A DNA stretch of 64,000 nucleotides, taken from the NCBI GenBank assembly GCA_015179125.1, contig WHVA01000050.1, forward strand, positions 124,001 to 188,000. Direction: 5' to 3'. Origin of the DNA: Gautieria morchelliformis (Eukaryota; Basidiomycota; Agaricomycetes; Gomphales; Gomphaceae). The notes under the pieces were generated by a model, which had not been told where the DNA came from, made no database searches, and saw nothing but the letters and a program-made list of their open reading frames with translations. Made by a program: the position numbers and the translations under genes. Positions 44,964-57,326 of this stretch are shown here, in pieces. Position 1 is the first letter of the stretch; the number at the start of each line of letters is the position of its first letter.

Positions 44964-45451
44964 TGTTGGCAACTAGGGGCTATGGCAGGGAAGGTTCGGT
45001 AGAGTTCTTAGAAAGCTAGAATCAAATATACTCTCTCAGTGAATTTATTGTCACTGATGTATTAATACAGTACCTAGAATCAAATATACTACATGATTTT
45101 CAGTCAACATGCTATGTAAATATGAAAGATACTACTCGCCTCTCTCAGTGAATTTATTGTCACTGAGAGAGGAGTGTAATCCTGTCTCAGAAGGCATATA
45201 CTTGCACCCGGCCCTTTAGCGCCCAAGGGCTCGCGCGTCAAAGTCGTTTCAAACTCCGCTGGGTGCAGCCGCCTGTGAAAGTAGAAATAACAGAATGAAA
45301 TGGAGAGATAGAGAGTGACTAGAAAATTTCGAAAATAAGCAGAGAAATGGATGCATGGTACAAGAACAGTATGAGAAAATATTGAAACACCACACAATAA
45401 ATTGAATATATTATGCTTGATTTTGGTGCAGGAGCATAAATGCACCCAACA
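44964..45451 (-). repeat. Copia-A 5' LTR
   Basis: About 98% identical to the other LTR and has the same hairpin and half hairpin. The tRNA-Met-type primer site follows it on the minus strand. Confidence 0.93.
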
Positions 45452-45966
45452 GTGCGGGGATGGGTTGGGCGACGACGGCGAAGGACGCGGGGGGCGCACG
45501 CGTACGCGGCGGGGTGAGGGGTGCGGAGGTGCTGGGGTGGGCGAGCTGGTGCAGGAGGACAGGGTGGTGGGGGAATGGGCAGCGGCGGGTGCGGGTGCAG
45601 GTACGCGTGCCCTGGGACATGAATGTGCCTGGGCCGTGGCGCTCTGTGGGAGTCGAGTGTTCAGACACCCTGGTATGAGGAATACGGGCCGGGATACTCA
45701 TGGAAGTTGGCCACTGGGGTTATGGGGGAGTTGACAGGGAGCTGCTGGTACTTGACGGCGAGCCTGTGGAGCTAAGCGAAAAGGCGCGATTGAAGAACAG
45801 GGTCAGTGGATGCTTCGAAGCCCGGGGCAAGTTCATATGGAAGACAAGTGCCGAACCAAGAGAGGCTGAAGTGTCTGTGGTGCGTGGTGTTGTCGATGGT
45901 GCAGCGCAGCAAGCCGCCTATTATGAATCGGCATAACCCGACCAAGTTCGACTTGCCTTACCAACA
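45452..45966. other. GC-rich flank with an unassigned open frame
   Basis: 45452-45670 is very GC-rich and gives open frames on both strands by composition. A plus-strand frame at 45700-45936 (79 codons with stop; ELLVLDGEPVELSEKARLKN) has more gene-like composition but no recognised domain. The segment lies between the copia-A LTR and the SAM-like gene and may include that gene's promoter. Confidence 0.35.
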
Positions 45967-47658
45967 ATGGGAAATAACAAAAATAAAAGACAGCCCACCA
46001 AGTCAACACGAGCAATGAAAAAGGTCAAAGAACCTCCAGAGGAACTGTTACCTGACATAGCGGGAATTCAGGGCAAAGGTCGGTTTATATATAATGATGC
46101 TATTTCAAGCTCACCAGTTATTTAGAATCTGTTCAAACTACTAGCACTTTTCGACCGCAACGTCAGGCGGCAAAAAAAGTAACTTTTGAAGACTTAGAAT
46201 CTGAGTCAGGGTCTTCATATGAGGAAGAGACCCAGCCGGCTCAAAGTGCATCCGAGTCCGAAGCCGAGCCCAACGACCCTAATCGAGACTCAGAGTCTGA
46301 AGAGATAGTAGAGGTGGCAGTTCCCAAACAGGTAAAGGATATTGATGAACCTGGTATGCCATCATATTTTTCATTTATAATTTGATGCTCATTTCACGGC
46401 CTAGTAATTATCTTGCGTGTTCCGGACGGCACTGAAGCGGAAGGGTTTGTTGAGCGTGTGAAGCTTCCTGCCAATGTCAGTTACAAGAAGGTCGAGGAAC
46501 GTATCTTCAAAGCGATAGGGTGCTATCAAACAGTGAAAAAGATGCCGCACCTAGCTTACCGGCTCAAAGGTGTGCGAGATAAACACCTTTCGAAACTGGC
46601 AAAAGAAGAGGACTGGGACAACCTCAAGGATGATGTGAAGGGCGCTCAGGCAAGGAAGAAAAAGGGCGATGCCAGTGGCGTGGAAGTAGACATCGTTCTG
46701 GATGAAAGTGTACGTGTGCGTGTGACTTTGCATGGCAGCTGCATCTGATATTATTAGAATTATAGTACATCACATCGCTTCACCATACACCTTCCAGGAA
46801 AAGGGACAAAACTGTGACAAATGCAGCTGGCAGGGGCAAAAAGAAGAAAGCTCGTATTCAGGACTTGAACGCCGATTCTGACACTGAAGGATCTGAGATC
46901 GAAGAGCATGGCCTACCGACAAAACGGGAAAGGGATTTCATGGAGGCATTGAAGGCAGAGTATTCAAACTGTGGCAAACCGGCATGTGCTTCAAAAGTCT
47001 GCAAACTGAATAAGAACGGAGAGCACACGCATTTATCATGGTGCCAACTCCAGTCCTGGGTAACAGCCTTGGTGAGTACAACCTTTGCATTTATATGTAT
47101 TACTCGCTGCTAATAATGCGAATTTAGGTTTCTAACATTCACGGGGTCACTCTGAAAGTTCCTCCAAACAATGCTCACTTCGAAGATTTCCATTATCGCA
47201 AAGACTCCATTCAAAAAGAGAAGACCGATGAAGGGTCAACGGCGAACCTGCCCGGCACTGCATTGGGTCTTCAAGGATCATTTCCTATGATGATTTTCCC
47301 ACCAATTGACCATTGAATGTTTGCTCAGAACATGGTCCTGAACCGCCCTGTTACTCCAGTCAATCCTGACAAGAGACCGGAACAGTTGACCCCTGCGACT
47401 CCCGGTGACATTGCTTACCCAAGCATCGAAGAGTTTCTTGACGATGTCCGTAATTGGCCTGAGGCTAGGGGGCGGAACATTGACGAATTCAAAGGTAAAT
47501 TTGAAGCACACAACGTTTACTTCCTAAATGAACTGAAGGAGGTGACGGCTGATGTGCTCATGGCCAACATCGGGATGTCATGGGGTGACGTGAATTTCAT
47601 CAAAGGAGCGGCTAGAAAGGCTACCAGTCTGATTCTACCTTCGATAGGTGGGTGCTAA
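45967..47658 (+). pseudogene. Multi-exon host gene with acidic middle and SAM-like C-terminus
   Basis: Five exons fit (45967-46078, 46126-46353, 46405-46709, 46798-47071, 47128-47658) with GT-AG introns of 47-88 bp. The start MGNNKNKRQPTKS is lysine-rich. Exon 2 is acidic (EDLESESGSSYEEE). Exon 3 has RVPDGTEAEGFVERVKLPAN. Exon 4 has a cysteine/histidine cluster (CGKPACASKVCKLNKNGEHT, then HLSWC) that could bind zinc. The end (FKGKFEAHNVYFLNELKE, then GMSWGDVNFIKGAARKA) resembles a SAM-type helical domain. Two problems suggest decay: the phases of exons 3 and 4 do not agree, and an in-frame TGA lies at 47314-47316. An unseen intron might rescue either. No function is assigned; similar architectures occur as uncharacterised agaricomycete proteins. 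Confidence 0.6.
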
Positions 47659-47856
47659 GAGTCTTGAATATGTACAGGAAATTTGTTCTGATCTTATATA
47701 TGTTTTTCTAGTTCTATCTTTAGCTGGTCAGAGTCTGTAAGGGCTCGGCGTTAGTAAGCTAGCCCGGGTCCTTACACTCGCCCTCCTTCGCTACAAGGTA
47801 GTGAACACCTTATCCCTGAATCAAGCAAAGAAAGTGAGTACTAACCATGGTATCTA

Positions 47857-48187
47857 GTCGGCGGCGTCCAGCATCTCGTCCTCTTCGGTTCCAGTGGCCA
47901 ATCCAGCCACGCCGTTGATGATTTGCTTGACCACGGCTTCGAACGCTCTTTCGTCAGTGGCTGACAGCATCGAGCGCGGATCATCAGGTAACGTACCAGG
48001 TTCGGGCGCATTTGCAGCCGGTGGAGGTGCAGCAGTCTGCGCGGTGGGTGCGGGTTGGCTAGGGCCAGCCGTGTTACTCCTAGGGTCCTGTCTGGGCACG
48101 CCAGTCCCTCCCGGGTGTTGGCCGTCGTTGCCCCAGGGGACACGGTCCCTGTCCGACTCCTGACCGTCGGTGGAACCCCTCCCCCTT
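47857..48187 (-). other. Additional coding region of Ty3-2, last part
   Basis: The minus-strand frame continues from the Ty3-1 target duplication. It is proline/alanine-rich, then MLSATDERAFEAVVKQIING, ending with an acidic tail at a stop (about 47857). The Ty3-2 polypurine tract and LTR follow at 47790-47776. Confidence 0.6.
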
Positions 48188-48400
48188 TGTAAATAACCCG
48201 TGTATCTACATGTGCATTAGTTATTACATAATCCCAGTGGGCCCCTCAGGGACCCACTGTATAGTTTATGCGTGGGAACCGGCTAGCGGTCCCCATCCCA
48301 TCTTACCCTTACACTGTCACTACGTAGCATCAGAATACCACACATTGGTCAAGTTCTGTCGTGCTCTTGTGACTTAAGGCTTAAGATAGACATCTTTACA
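48188..48400 (+). repeat. Ty3-1 5' LTR
   Basis: 213 bp, TGTAAAT to TTTACA. About 97% identical to the 3' LTR. Confidence 0.93.
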
Positions 48401-51400
48401 CCTTTTTTAACTATCCTGCGGTTGATCGCCATGCCACCAACCGATAGTGGATTCGAAGAAATCTTGAAAAAGATCGCTGAGTCGACGACTAAACATCGTT
48501 GAGACCCTCCAGTAGACCTTCTACTGTCGGCTGCAAGTGTGATGATTCCACGCAGTCGAAGACGGACACGAGCGACGAGCTCGAGGTCCACACCCCAGGC
48601 GCAGCCCAGCGACACGACGGCTGACGCTACCCTGGACCAAGAGTCCAGGACGATAGAAGATTGAGAGATCGTAGATCTCACCGCCCTCGTTCCCCCAGTA
48701 GAGGATGAGGAAAACCCCAACCACGTCTCATCGAGCGTGGCCAAGGAAGAGACCACGCCGGGCAACGAGCTGGCGCCGCCCCCCCATCCCTCTCTGCCCA
48801 AGGACAAAGGAAAAGGCAGAGAAGTCTCGCCGTCGTCAGACAGTAGAGCAACAACGTCGAGGTGGGCACAAAGCCACGACTCAAACTGACACTCACAAAG
48901 TAGAGCGACGACAATCGTCCCTGAAGGAGGACAATGGCAAAAAAGACGAGCTCCAGACGATGGGCAGGACTCGGAATACTCGAGCTCTAGTCGCAAGAGC
49001 TCGAGGGCTCACGCCATCGACCACGAGACGGCAGAGGCCCTGAACAAACAGGTGCAGGCTGCGCTGCACCGAAGTATGCTGACGCGCCACAAGCACGATC
49101 AGCTGGCATCGCAGCTTGACAACGCCGCCGCCGCCCTAATGGCAATCGGCAAGGAACTCCACCAGGCGGAGGAGGTCAGGCTGCAAGACGCAGCCACGCT
49201 GGAAGACGTCCAGAAAGCACTCCGCCCACGAGGGGAACATGACGCAACTCGTCCGAGCTCGCGACAGTCCGCAACCAACGAACGCGGTCGCGACGAAGAC
49301 CCACACCGAAAGGAGCAAGACAAGCAGCGAATGCCGCCGCCAGCCGTCCCGGTCGAACAGGACGTAAGGTTCGGGAACGAACCTCAAGAACAACCGGCTG
49401 CCCCAACGGACAGCCGTAAAACAATCCAACAGATCGTTAGGGATCAGGTCGCTTCAGAGCCTGACTCTGAAACGACGACCGAGAGCTTAGAGCTTGAAGT
49501 CGCACACTGGCAGCGTAAAGAAGCCACAGCCACGCGCCACCACACACGGGCACTCGAGCTACTAGCGAAGAACGCTGAAGAGACAGTGGCCCACAGCCAC
49601 ACCGCTCAGCTGCCCGACGAGCAGCTCACGCAAGCCGTACAGGACGCATGGCAAGCACGCGCAGCCTACAACAGCAGGCTACGAATCCGCAATGCGGGAC
49701 TGACCGGGGACACCAGGCACAAAATGCCCCCGGAACCGAGAGCACAGAATGCTCCCGATCCCGAGCCCGGATCAGGCTCGGGGCCCGTCAGGGTGTATAA
49801 CAGCCTGCCCTGTGCAGCATCACAACCGCGCGAGCGATCCATGGCCCCAACGGAAGGCCAGGGAATCCCTGACCAGGCTGACATCGTACCAATGGAGCCA
49901 TACGACAGGATCACACGGATGATCGGCGTGGCATTAGCAGATGCCGTGGACACAGACCCGGAGAAGTCTGTGCTAGTGAAAGCTGGCGTAAAATTGGCCC
50001 ACCCCGAGCCATATGCCAGGGGATCAGACCTCAAGAGTTTGAAATCTTCGTGGCAGCCATCCTACGATGGCTGAAAATGAATTGCCTCCTAGGACCAACC
50101 AGCATCGACATGCAGGTCGGCTATGTGGGAACTCGCCTCACCGGTGAAGCCCAGGAGTGGTTCCTTCGAAACGCTGAACTCTTCGATCGCCAGGTCCGCA
50201 GCTGGACGCTGGAAACTGTGATGCAAGGCCTTCAAAAAAGGTTCCTGCACACACTGACGTACCATCACCCATCGAATAAATTCAACACGGTCATGCAAGG
50301 CATGAAAACCATTCAGGAGATGCTGAACGAGCTCACGAAATACGCAGCACGTATGATACAGCCGCCAGACGAGTACACGTTCCGGAGACGGTTCGTATCG
50401 GCGCTGCGCAATGAGGTCCTCAAAAAGGGCTATAATGCAGAGAGCAGCTCAATAGAGCAACTCTTCGAGATGGCCCGGATGATCGAGGAGGCATCCCAAT
50501 ACAACATGGGGATGCGCCGCACAGAAAGCGCAGCAGCAACGGCAAGCGCTGCCTGGCTCACAGGGAGCAAGCCGTTGACACAAATGGGCCTGACCAGGCC
50601 CAGCCTGTTCTCAAGAAGCGGAACAGGACAATGGCTACCGCCCTCACACCCAGCACAAGCTGGACCCCGCCTGAACCTAAACAGCCTCAAGCGTCAGGGT
50701 CGTCCCCTGACCTGCCCCACCGATGAAAACGTCGGGCCGGCCTAACGATAGGCCCAGCGGCAGTCAAAGCAACACCACATGCTTTGAATGCGGCCAACCT
50801 GGCCACAAAAAGGCAGAGTGCCCCCACCTTAGGTCCGGTATAAGGACAGCGGCCGTGAGGCAAGACGGTGAAGCTGAGGATCCGGAGACGGATCTCAGTC
50901 AAGATTCTCTTCAACAACTTGACGAAGAGGGGGAGGGTGATCCCCAACCCAACAACACTCCGAACAACAGAGAGGCGCCCACTGAAGAATGGGACCCAGA
51001 GCCGTCCCAATACTATGAATGGGACGAGGAGGTGGAAGACACCACCTACAGGTCCAGCGCGATCAGATTCGCACTGGAAGATGAAACCGCCACGAAGGTT
51101 ATGGTGGCACGCACGTCGGTCACGCCAGACAAGGCGGCCGAGCCGGTGTATCACCACCGAAGCAAACACAGGACGCGGCCAACATGTCCACGCAGTGAGA
51201 ACCGTACCCTATCGGGGTACTGGGAAATTAACGGCGTAAAAGCCCACTGCCTGCTAGATAGCGGCAGCGAAGGGGTACTGCTGTCCCCCGAATTCACGTG
51301 AGCTACAGGGATGAAGACATTCTCCCTGGAGCAACCAATCGCGCTGCAGCTAGCCTGCATAGGCAGCAGTTCCACAATCAATTATGGAACGAACACGACC

Positions 51401-54400
51401 ATCAAGTTTGGTCGTGGGACATACGACAAATATTTCGACGTAGCAAACATCGAATATTACGACGCGATCTTAGGGACACCGTTCCTAAGGAGGTTCAGCA
51501 TAACCCTGGACTTCTCGAGCCCAGGGACGATTCGCAAGGGAAACGAAGTGATCCCCACGGGCAAGGTCTCATTTGACGACAACGAATCGAGGAAGAGGAC
51601 AAAGGGCCACGGGTGAGCAGGATCACCCAGGCACCGAAGCCGAACCTGGCTCATTGAAGCCAGGAGGACGAGTCGCGGGATGACTCGTCCTCGAACTCAC
51701 CCTACAACCGTAGGGAGAGACGCTCTCACCTAACGGTGAAAGGGATGGGAAAGAGGAAAGCGGGCCCACGCGCCGCGGGACCTGATAGACGCCAACAGCG
51801 CCTAATGGCTTCTAAGCCAACCGCTACCATCATCCTCACGGAATGATGGCCTTCCTCACCTCCGCGAGGAATGGATGGAACGAATCACTGACCTAGTCGG
51901 TGGAATTCAATTAGAACTCCCACCACTATGGGAGATCAACCATGAGATCAACCTCATCAATCCCAACAAGCACATGCAGTAGCGACTACCGAAATGCCCC
52001 GAACACTTCCGAGAGGAACTGTCGGCTAAGATAGAACGATACACCATTGCAAAGTGGTGGATTCTGGCAGTAGCACAGCAGGCAGTGCCCATGCTGTGTG
52101 TGCTGAAGAAGAACGGTACATTGAGAGCCGTCTTCGATCTGCGCCAGCAGAATGATAACACGGTGAAGGACGTCACACCCTTCCCGGATCAAGATATCAT
52201 ATGCAGTGACATGGCTCGCTGCCGATATCGAACTAAACTCAATATGTCACAAGCATACGAGCAGATCGGGATTCATCCGGATCACATAGCAAAGACAGCC
52301 TTTGCCACGATCCTCGGCACCTTCAGGAGCCAGGTGATACAGATGGGGGACTGTAATGCCACATCAACATTCCAACGGCTGATGACGGCCATTTTCCGCG
52401 ACTGCATAGGTCGCTTCGTCCATGTATACATGGACGACATCTTCATATTCTCACTCTAATACAAGAGCATGAAGAGCACCTCTACATTGTCTTTGACAGA
52501 CTGAGGAAGAATCACCTCTTTCTGAGCAAGAAAAAGGTGGACCTCTACTCCATCCGAATGGAGTGTCTTGGCCATATCATGATGCCGAGGGGTACATGCC
52601 GACGAGGACAAGATGCAACGCATCCGCGAGTGGCGTAGGCCACGGACGTTCAACGACGTCCAGCGTTTCCTTGGGCTGGTACAGTATCTGGCACACTACA
52701 TGCGGATGTTAGCGCATATACCACCCCGCTATCGGGCTGTGCACATAATAACCGTCCATTCGAATGGACACCACTACTCACAAATGCTGGCAAAGCATTA
52801 AGGCGTTGGCCTGTAAGGCCCCGATCCTGCGTCCAGTAGACGCAAGGTGCCCAGAGCCGATCTGGGTGATCACCGACGGATCAAAAGCCGGCGTCGGTGC
52901 GGTCTACGGCCAAGGTCCTGACTGGAAAACTTGTCGACCAGCCGGCTTCTTGTCAAAGAAGTTCAGCGTTGCTCAGCAACACTACCGGACTCACGAGCAC
53001 GAGACGATCGCGGTGCTGAGGCTCTCATGAAATGGGAGGACAAATTGCTGGGGTGAAGGTTCACCCTCGTCACAGACCACAAAGGGCTCGAATACTTCGA
53101 GACCCAGAAGAGCCTATCTGACCGACAGGTCAGATGGTGGGAGTTTCTCTCCTGGTTAATTTCAACACCATTCATGTTGACGGTATAGAGAACAAGGTAG
53201 CGGACTGCCTGTCACCTATACGAGAGCGACATGAGTGATGACAATCACCTGGACCATGTCTTCGTGAATGCAGACGCGTGTTTGGACCCGGACGGCGAGT
53301 TATTGCCCACCGACCGGTATGTCGAGTTGCGAACAGCAGCGACAAGACACTCTAAACCCTCGCTGAGAAGACAGAGGCGAGAGTAACAGAAGCCGCCGCA
53401 TTAAATGAGGGCTTGCCAGAGCCCGCGAACATCGCTGCGTCCCGCGACGACGACGATGATGTCAGAGCCATCGCCGCAGGAAATGACGGCGTGCCCCTGC
53501 GCCGGTCGTCGAGCAAGGCATAGACCTGTCGAAGGTCCTACGAGACGTGTACCACAGGGACACCATGTTCACAAAGAACATGACACACCCGGACGCGCAC
53601 CCAAGATTCGGGATCCGGGACGGGCTGATCTGGACTAAGAATCAGCTCAAAAGAGACGTCATTGCCGTCCCCTGCTCTGTTCTTCAAGGGGGAAGGAAGC
53701 TGATCGAAATTATCATCGATCGGGCACATCAGATAGTCGGCCACTACGGCCATCTGAAGACTTCGAACTACGTTCGAAGAGCATATTGGTAGCCGGGCAT
53801 GAGCCCAGACATAGAAGTGTTCTGCACATCGTGCGCGAGGTGTCAGATGATGAAAACCGGGCCACAATGGCCCAAAGGCCTACTAGACAGCCTACCCATT
53901 CCAGATAGGCCGTGGCAGTCGATTGGCATCGACTTCATGGGGCCCCTGCCCAAATCCAACGACTGTGACTACCTGATGGTAGTCATCGACCCACTAACGT
54001 CGCTCGTACACCTCGTACCAACCACGACGAGCGTGTCAGCCAAGGGAGTAGCCTGGCTGTTTCTGAAGGAGGTCATTCGAGTCCACAGAGTTCCCGACTA
54101 CATCGTCTCGGACAGAGACTCGAAATTCATGTTGATCTTCTGGCATGAACTACAGCGACTCATGGGAACTAAGCTCCTCATGTCAACTGCCTTCCATCCC
54201 CAAATGGATGGAGCAACCGAGTGGGCAAACCGCACGATCGGACAGATATTGCGCGCGGTCGTCAGAGACGATCAGAAGGATTGGGCATTGAAATGCCCAA
54301 TGGTTGAGGTCGTCCTCAACAGCAACGTCAGCGCGACCACAGGGTTCGCACCTTTCGAGCTGAACCACGGCTATATGCCGCGGATAGACCTCCCCATAGC

Positions 54401-55124
54401 TGTGGACACCCCGTTCAAGGGGGTAGCCTGGTTCGCACATCAGGCAAAATGGAACCTGATGGCGGCACACGATGCAATCATAGAGCATCGAGTGACGCAA
54501 ACGTTTCATGCAAACAAGAAACGTACGGCGAGCGACAGGTACGCAGCCAACAACTGCGTCTACCTTTCGACACAAAACCTAACTCTCCCGAAAGGAAGAG
54601 CCAGAAAGCTAATCCCGCGGTACATTGGACCGTACCGCGTCGTCGAGGCTCACAACGATGCCTCGAGAGTGACCCTCGATCTTCCCGACGAACTGAAAAG
54701 CCGTCGTATTTCACTGGTCTTCCATTCCAGCCTCGTACGGCAATACGAGGCTAACAACAACAAATTGTTCCCTCGTCGTGAGGCCAAGTCATTTTATGAC
54801 TTCGGAGCAAATGACGACGAGGAGTGGCTCGTCGACAAGATTATCGCACATCGATGGATAAACTCGACGGACCTGGAGTTCCAGGTCCATTGGACCCTAG
54901 GCGACGTGACATGGGAACCCATGTCGTCCTGCAAGGACCTTGAAGCCCTAGATAGCTATCTAGAGCTTCGGGGGGTGGGCAAGCCACGCGACCTCCCCAG
55001 ATGCCGCTAGACGCGTCTGTCACGTGCAGACCATGTGACGCGCAAGCCACGGGGTGGTTAAATTTTCACCTCGGATCTTTCCGAGGGCGCATCGCTTCTT
55101 GGAAGCAACCACCATCATCTACCC

Positions 55125-57072
55125 ATGAAGATGATGCCCCCCAAAGATGGGATGGACGTTGATCCGTCAACGTCCACAACACAAACAATGGCCCCGAGGC
55201 AGGGGGCCGCAGACATTCTCCGTGCTCCAATATACCAGGAGCACTGGATGATCATGGGATGGGAGGACGCCCTTGCCATCGTCCACCCGGATGACTGTGC
55301 AACGTGCGCAGACTACGCCGCGCACCTGAGGGCCGTGACCGGCACCCGCAAGGTCAAATTGCGGGATGAAGACATCAGCGACGCCGTCGATGCAGCGTGG
55401 GGATGGCTCCCAAGGGGCATCGCGCGTGACGCGTGAGAAGAGCCCCTCCGGGACATCCACGACCTTAAAAAAGAGGTCAAGGAGCTGGAACACGTGGTCG
55501 AGGACCGCGACGATGCGCTCGCATCCAAGCGCGCCAGGATCAAGGAACTGGAGCAACAGCTGAGCGCTGCCCAGATCCAGGTTACCCTGGTCCACGCTGC
55601 CTCAAAAAGGCCGCGACATGACCCGGCCACGGCCCCAGTGGCCAGGCCATCCGCACCTCACGCGATGGCGCCGTTGCCGGCGTGCGCAACATCGGGGCTA
55701 GCGTCCCGATTGTCGGCGCCGACCCCGACAACGACAACGACGGAAGGGCAGAGCGCGCCTTCCGACTTTGCGTACGACGTCCCCGATGGATGGGAGTCCA
55801 ACTCATCTGTCTGGCAGACGTACGACCCCGAACGGGCACAGATGCTGGCAGAGGAGCCAAAGAAAAAGCGCAAGAAATTGCGCGGCTCCCCCCACACCGT
55901 CAATGGGCTAGCCATTGCGAAGGAAAGCGCGATTAGCGCTTACCTAGCGGCGTCATCGTCACACACCGTCAACGACCCCGCCTTTCAGCGGCGGGTAGCA
56001 CAGATCGAGGCCCAGTACGTCGGGCCTGGCGTGGCCCTGCCTCCACCGGCAGGGACAGTTCACCCTCCCTACCCGGGGGAGGGAGTGATCATACCACTCG
56101 GAGACCCACCGATCTCCGAGATGGACCTCCTACCATGGCCGGTAGGAAAGGCCCAACAGCATCGTACTCAATGGTACGATGTCTGCCCGCTCGATGACCC
56201 ACGCTTCGTCGAGCTCATAGCACGGGCAAAAGAAACACCACAGCTCGCGCATACAATGCGCTCGCAATCCCAAAAGGGATTGTCTCGTGATAGCGGGCGG
56301 TACCCTGCATGACATCGCGACCATCCTGAAAAGTTGGATACACAACCCCGAAGGGATCCCATCCACCATCCGTGACAACGCGGATGGCACCTTCAACCTA
56401 GACGACATGGACGTCTGGATGTGGTTGAAGGCCCTTGCGCCCCGGGTCAAAGGGGTCGCATCACCACTCAGGGAGAGGCTACTCGACCTCTTTGGCTCGA
56501 CAGACCAATGGTTGAGCCTCGTCGACGCCAGGGAAGTGCTGACACCCCAGAGCACCACCCTGCAGCTCTCAATCACGGGCCCATTCCCTGTGGAGGGCCG
56601 AGCTGGCCCCGACATCCCACTTGCGGAGATCGCGAGATGGTTGGCCCGCTACGTGGGAGTCACTTGCGAGCGAGTGGCGTGCATTGAACATTATGTTCAA
56701 TGCAGCATCACCAGTGCAGCATTCAGTGCTGCCGCCTGCGAGGGCCAACAAAAGGTCATCGAGACCAGCCATGTGAGGGCCGCGGTGCCGCGGCCCCTCA
56801 CTCACGCTCAGCTCGACCAAGAGCTGGCACGCTTCCGGCCCCCTCCTCAGACTGAGGACCTGGCCGTTGAGGCCATGCTCTGCGAGGACACTGGCCCCAT
56901 CACCCAAGCGGATACCGCCGCTAGCGGTGAGGCCGACCAGCCTCACACAATCACCACCAATCACGCGGAGGTGCCCCCGGAGGAGTCACGTGCTCCACCA
57001 GCCCCGCACGACGACAACGTCATCGTATCGGCCACTCTAGAGGACTCCCTCATGGATGACCTCTATGAGTAG
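55125..57072 (+). other. Additional coding region of Ty3-1 between pol and the 3' LTR
   Basis: About 1.95 kb after the chromodomain stop reads as protein-like sequence on the plus strand and ends just before the polypurine tract. Its first part holds PIYQEHWMIMGWEDALAI, its middle a leucine/glutamate coiled coil (ARIKELEQQLSAAQ), and its last part FNLDDMDVWMWLKALAPRV with an acidic end (TLEDSLMDDLYE). Chromodomain Ty3 elements usually end shortly after integrase, so this is an accessory region. I recognise no envelope signature, signal peptide or membrane segment. It is broken in places. Function unknown. Confidence 0.7.
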
Positions 57073-57108
57073 GAGTTAACCCCTATAGTTGTCTATAGAG
57101 GGGGAGGG

Positions 57109-57321
57109 TGTAAATCACCCGTGTATCTACATGTACATTAGTTATTACATAATCCCAGTGGGCCCCTTAGGGATCCACTGTATAGTTTATGCGTGGGAAC
57201 CGGCTAGCGGTCCCCATCACATCTTACCCTTACACTGTCACTACGTAGCATCAGAATACCACACATTGGTCAAGTTCTGTCATGCTCTTGTGACTTAAGG
57301 CTTAAGATAGACATCTTTACA
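57109..57321 (+). repeat. Ty3-1 3' LTR
   Basis: 213 bp, preceded by a purine tract at 57096-57108 and followed by the CCCTT target duplication. Confidence 0.93.
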
Positions 57322-57326
57322 CCCTT

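Larger units (their letters stand above)
40214..45451 (-). mobile_element. Copia-A, Ty1/copia element with both LTRs
   Basis: A 5.24-kb element on the minus strand. LTRs are 40214-40700 and 44964-45451 (about 487 bp, roughly ten differences, so fairly recent). The primer site next to the upstream LTR (complement of 44949-44963) reads GGGTTATGGGCCCCG, matching the anticodon-arm half of initiator tRNA-Met. The polypurine tract TTGAGGGGGCG borders 40700. Reading down: gag with the knuckle CTNCHKPGHAIESC (44.2-44.8 kb), protease (LDTGTTAHMTPH, 43.95 kb), integrase (42.9-43.5 kb), RT (41.4-42.1 kb) and RNase H (40.7-41.2 kb, SDADWASQEH and ADLLTKGL). Gag through integrase is one long open frame; the later part has a few breaks (about four). 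Flanking bases do not form a matching 5-bp duplication, hinting at recombination between copies or an altered flank. Confidence 0.92.
48188..57321 (+). mobile_element. Ty3-1, complete-length chromodomain Ty3/Gypsy element
   Basis: A 9.13-kb element with target duplication CCCTT (48183-48187 and 57322-57326) and 213-bp LTRs (48188-48400 and 57109-57321; about seven differences). The polypurine tract GAGGGGGAGGG precedes the right LTR. Parts: gag (48.7-50.75 kb), knuckle CFECGQPGHKKAEC (50.78 kb), protease (LLDSGSEG, 51.25 kb), RT (52.1-52.46 kb, VYMDDIFIF), RNase H (52.8-53.2 kb), integrase (53.6-54.7 kb, HHC-type zinc binding and the DYIVSDRDSKF core) and a chromodomain (54.82-54.97 kb, FQVHWTLGDVTWEP). 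An additional coding region follows pol (55.1-57.07 kb). The copy carries roughly ten breaks. No tRNA-type primer site was recognised after the left LTR. It inserted into the 3' coding region of Ty3-2. Confidence 0.92.

Noticed and set aside
48349-50034. Minus-strand open frames (215 and 122 codons) within Ty3-1 gag
   Set aside because: They are antisense shadows in GC-rich gag sequence; the plus strand carries the family motifs and the element's LTR orientation.
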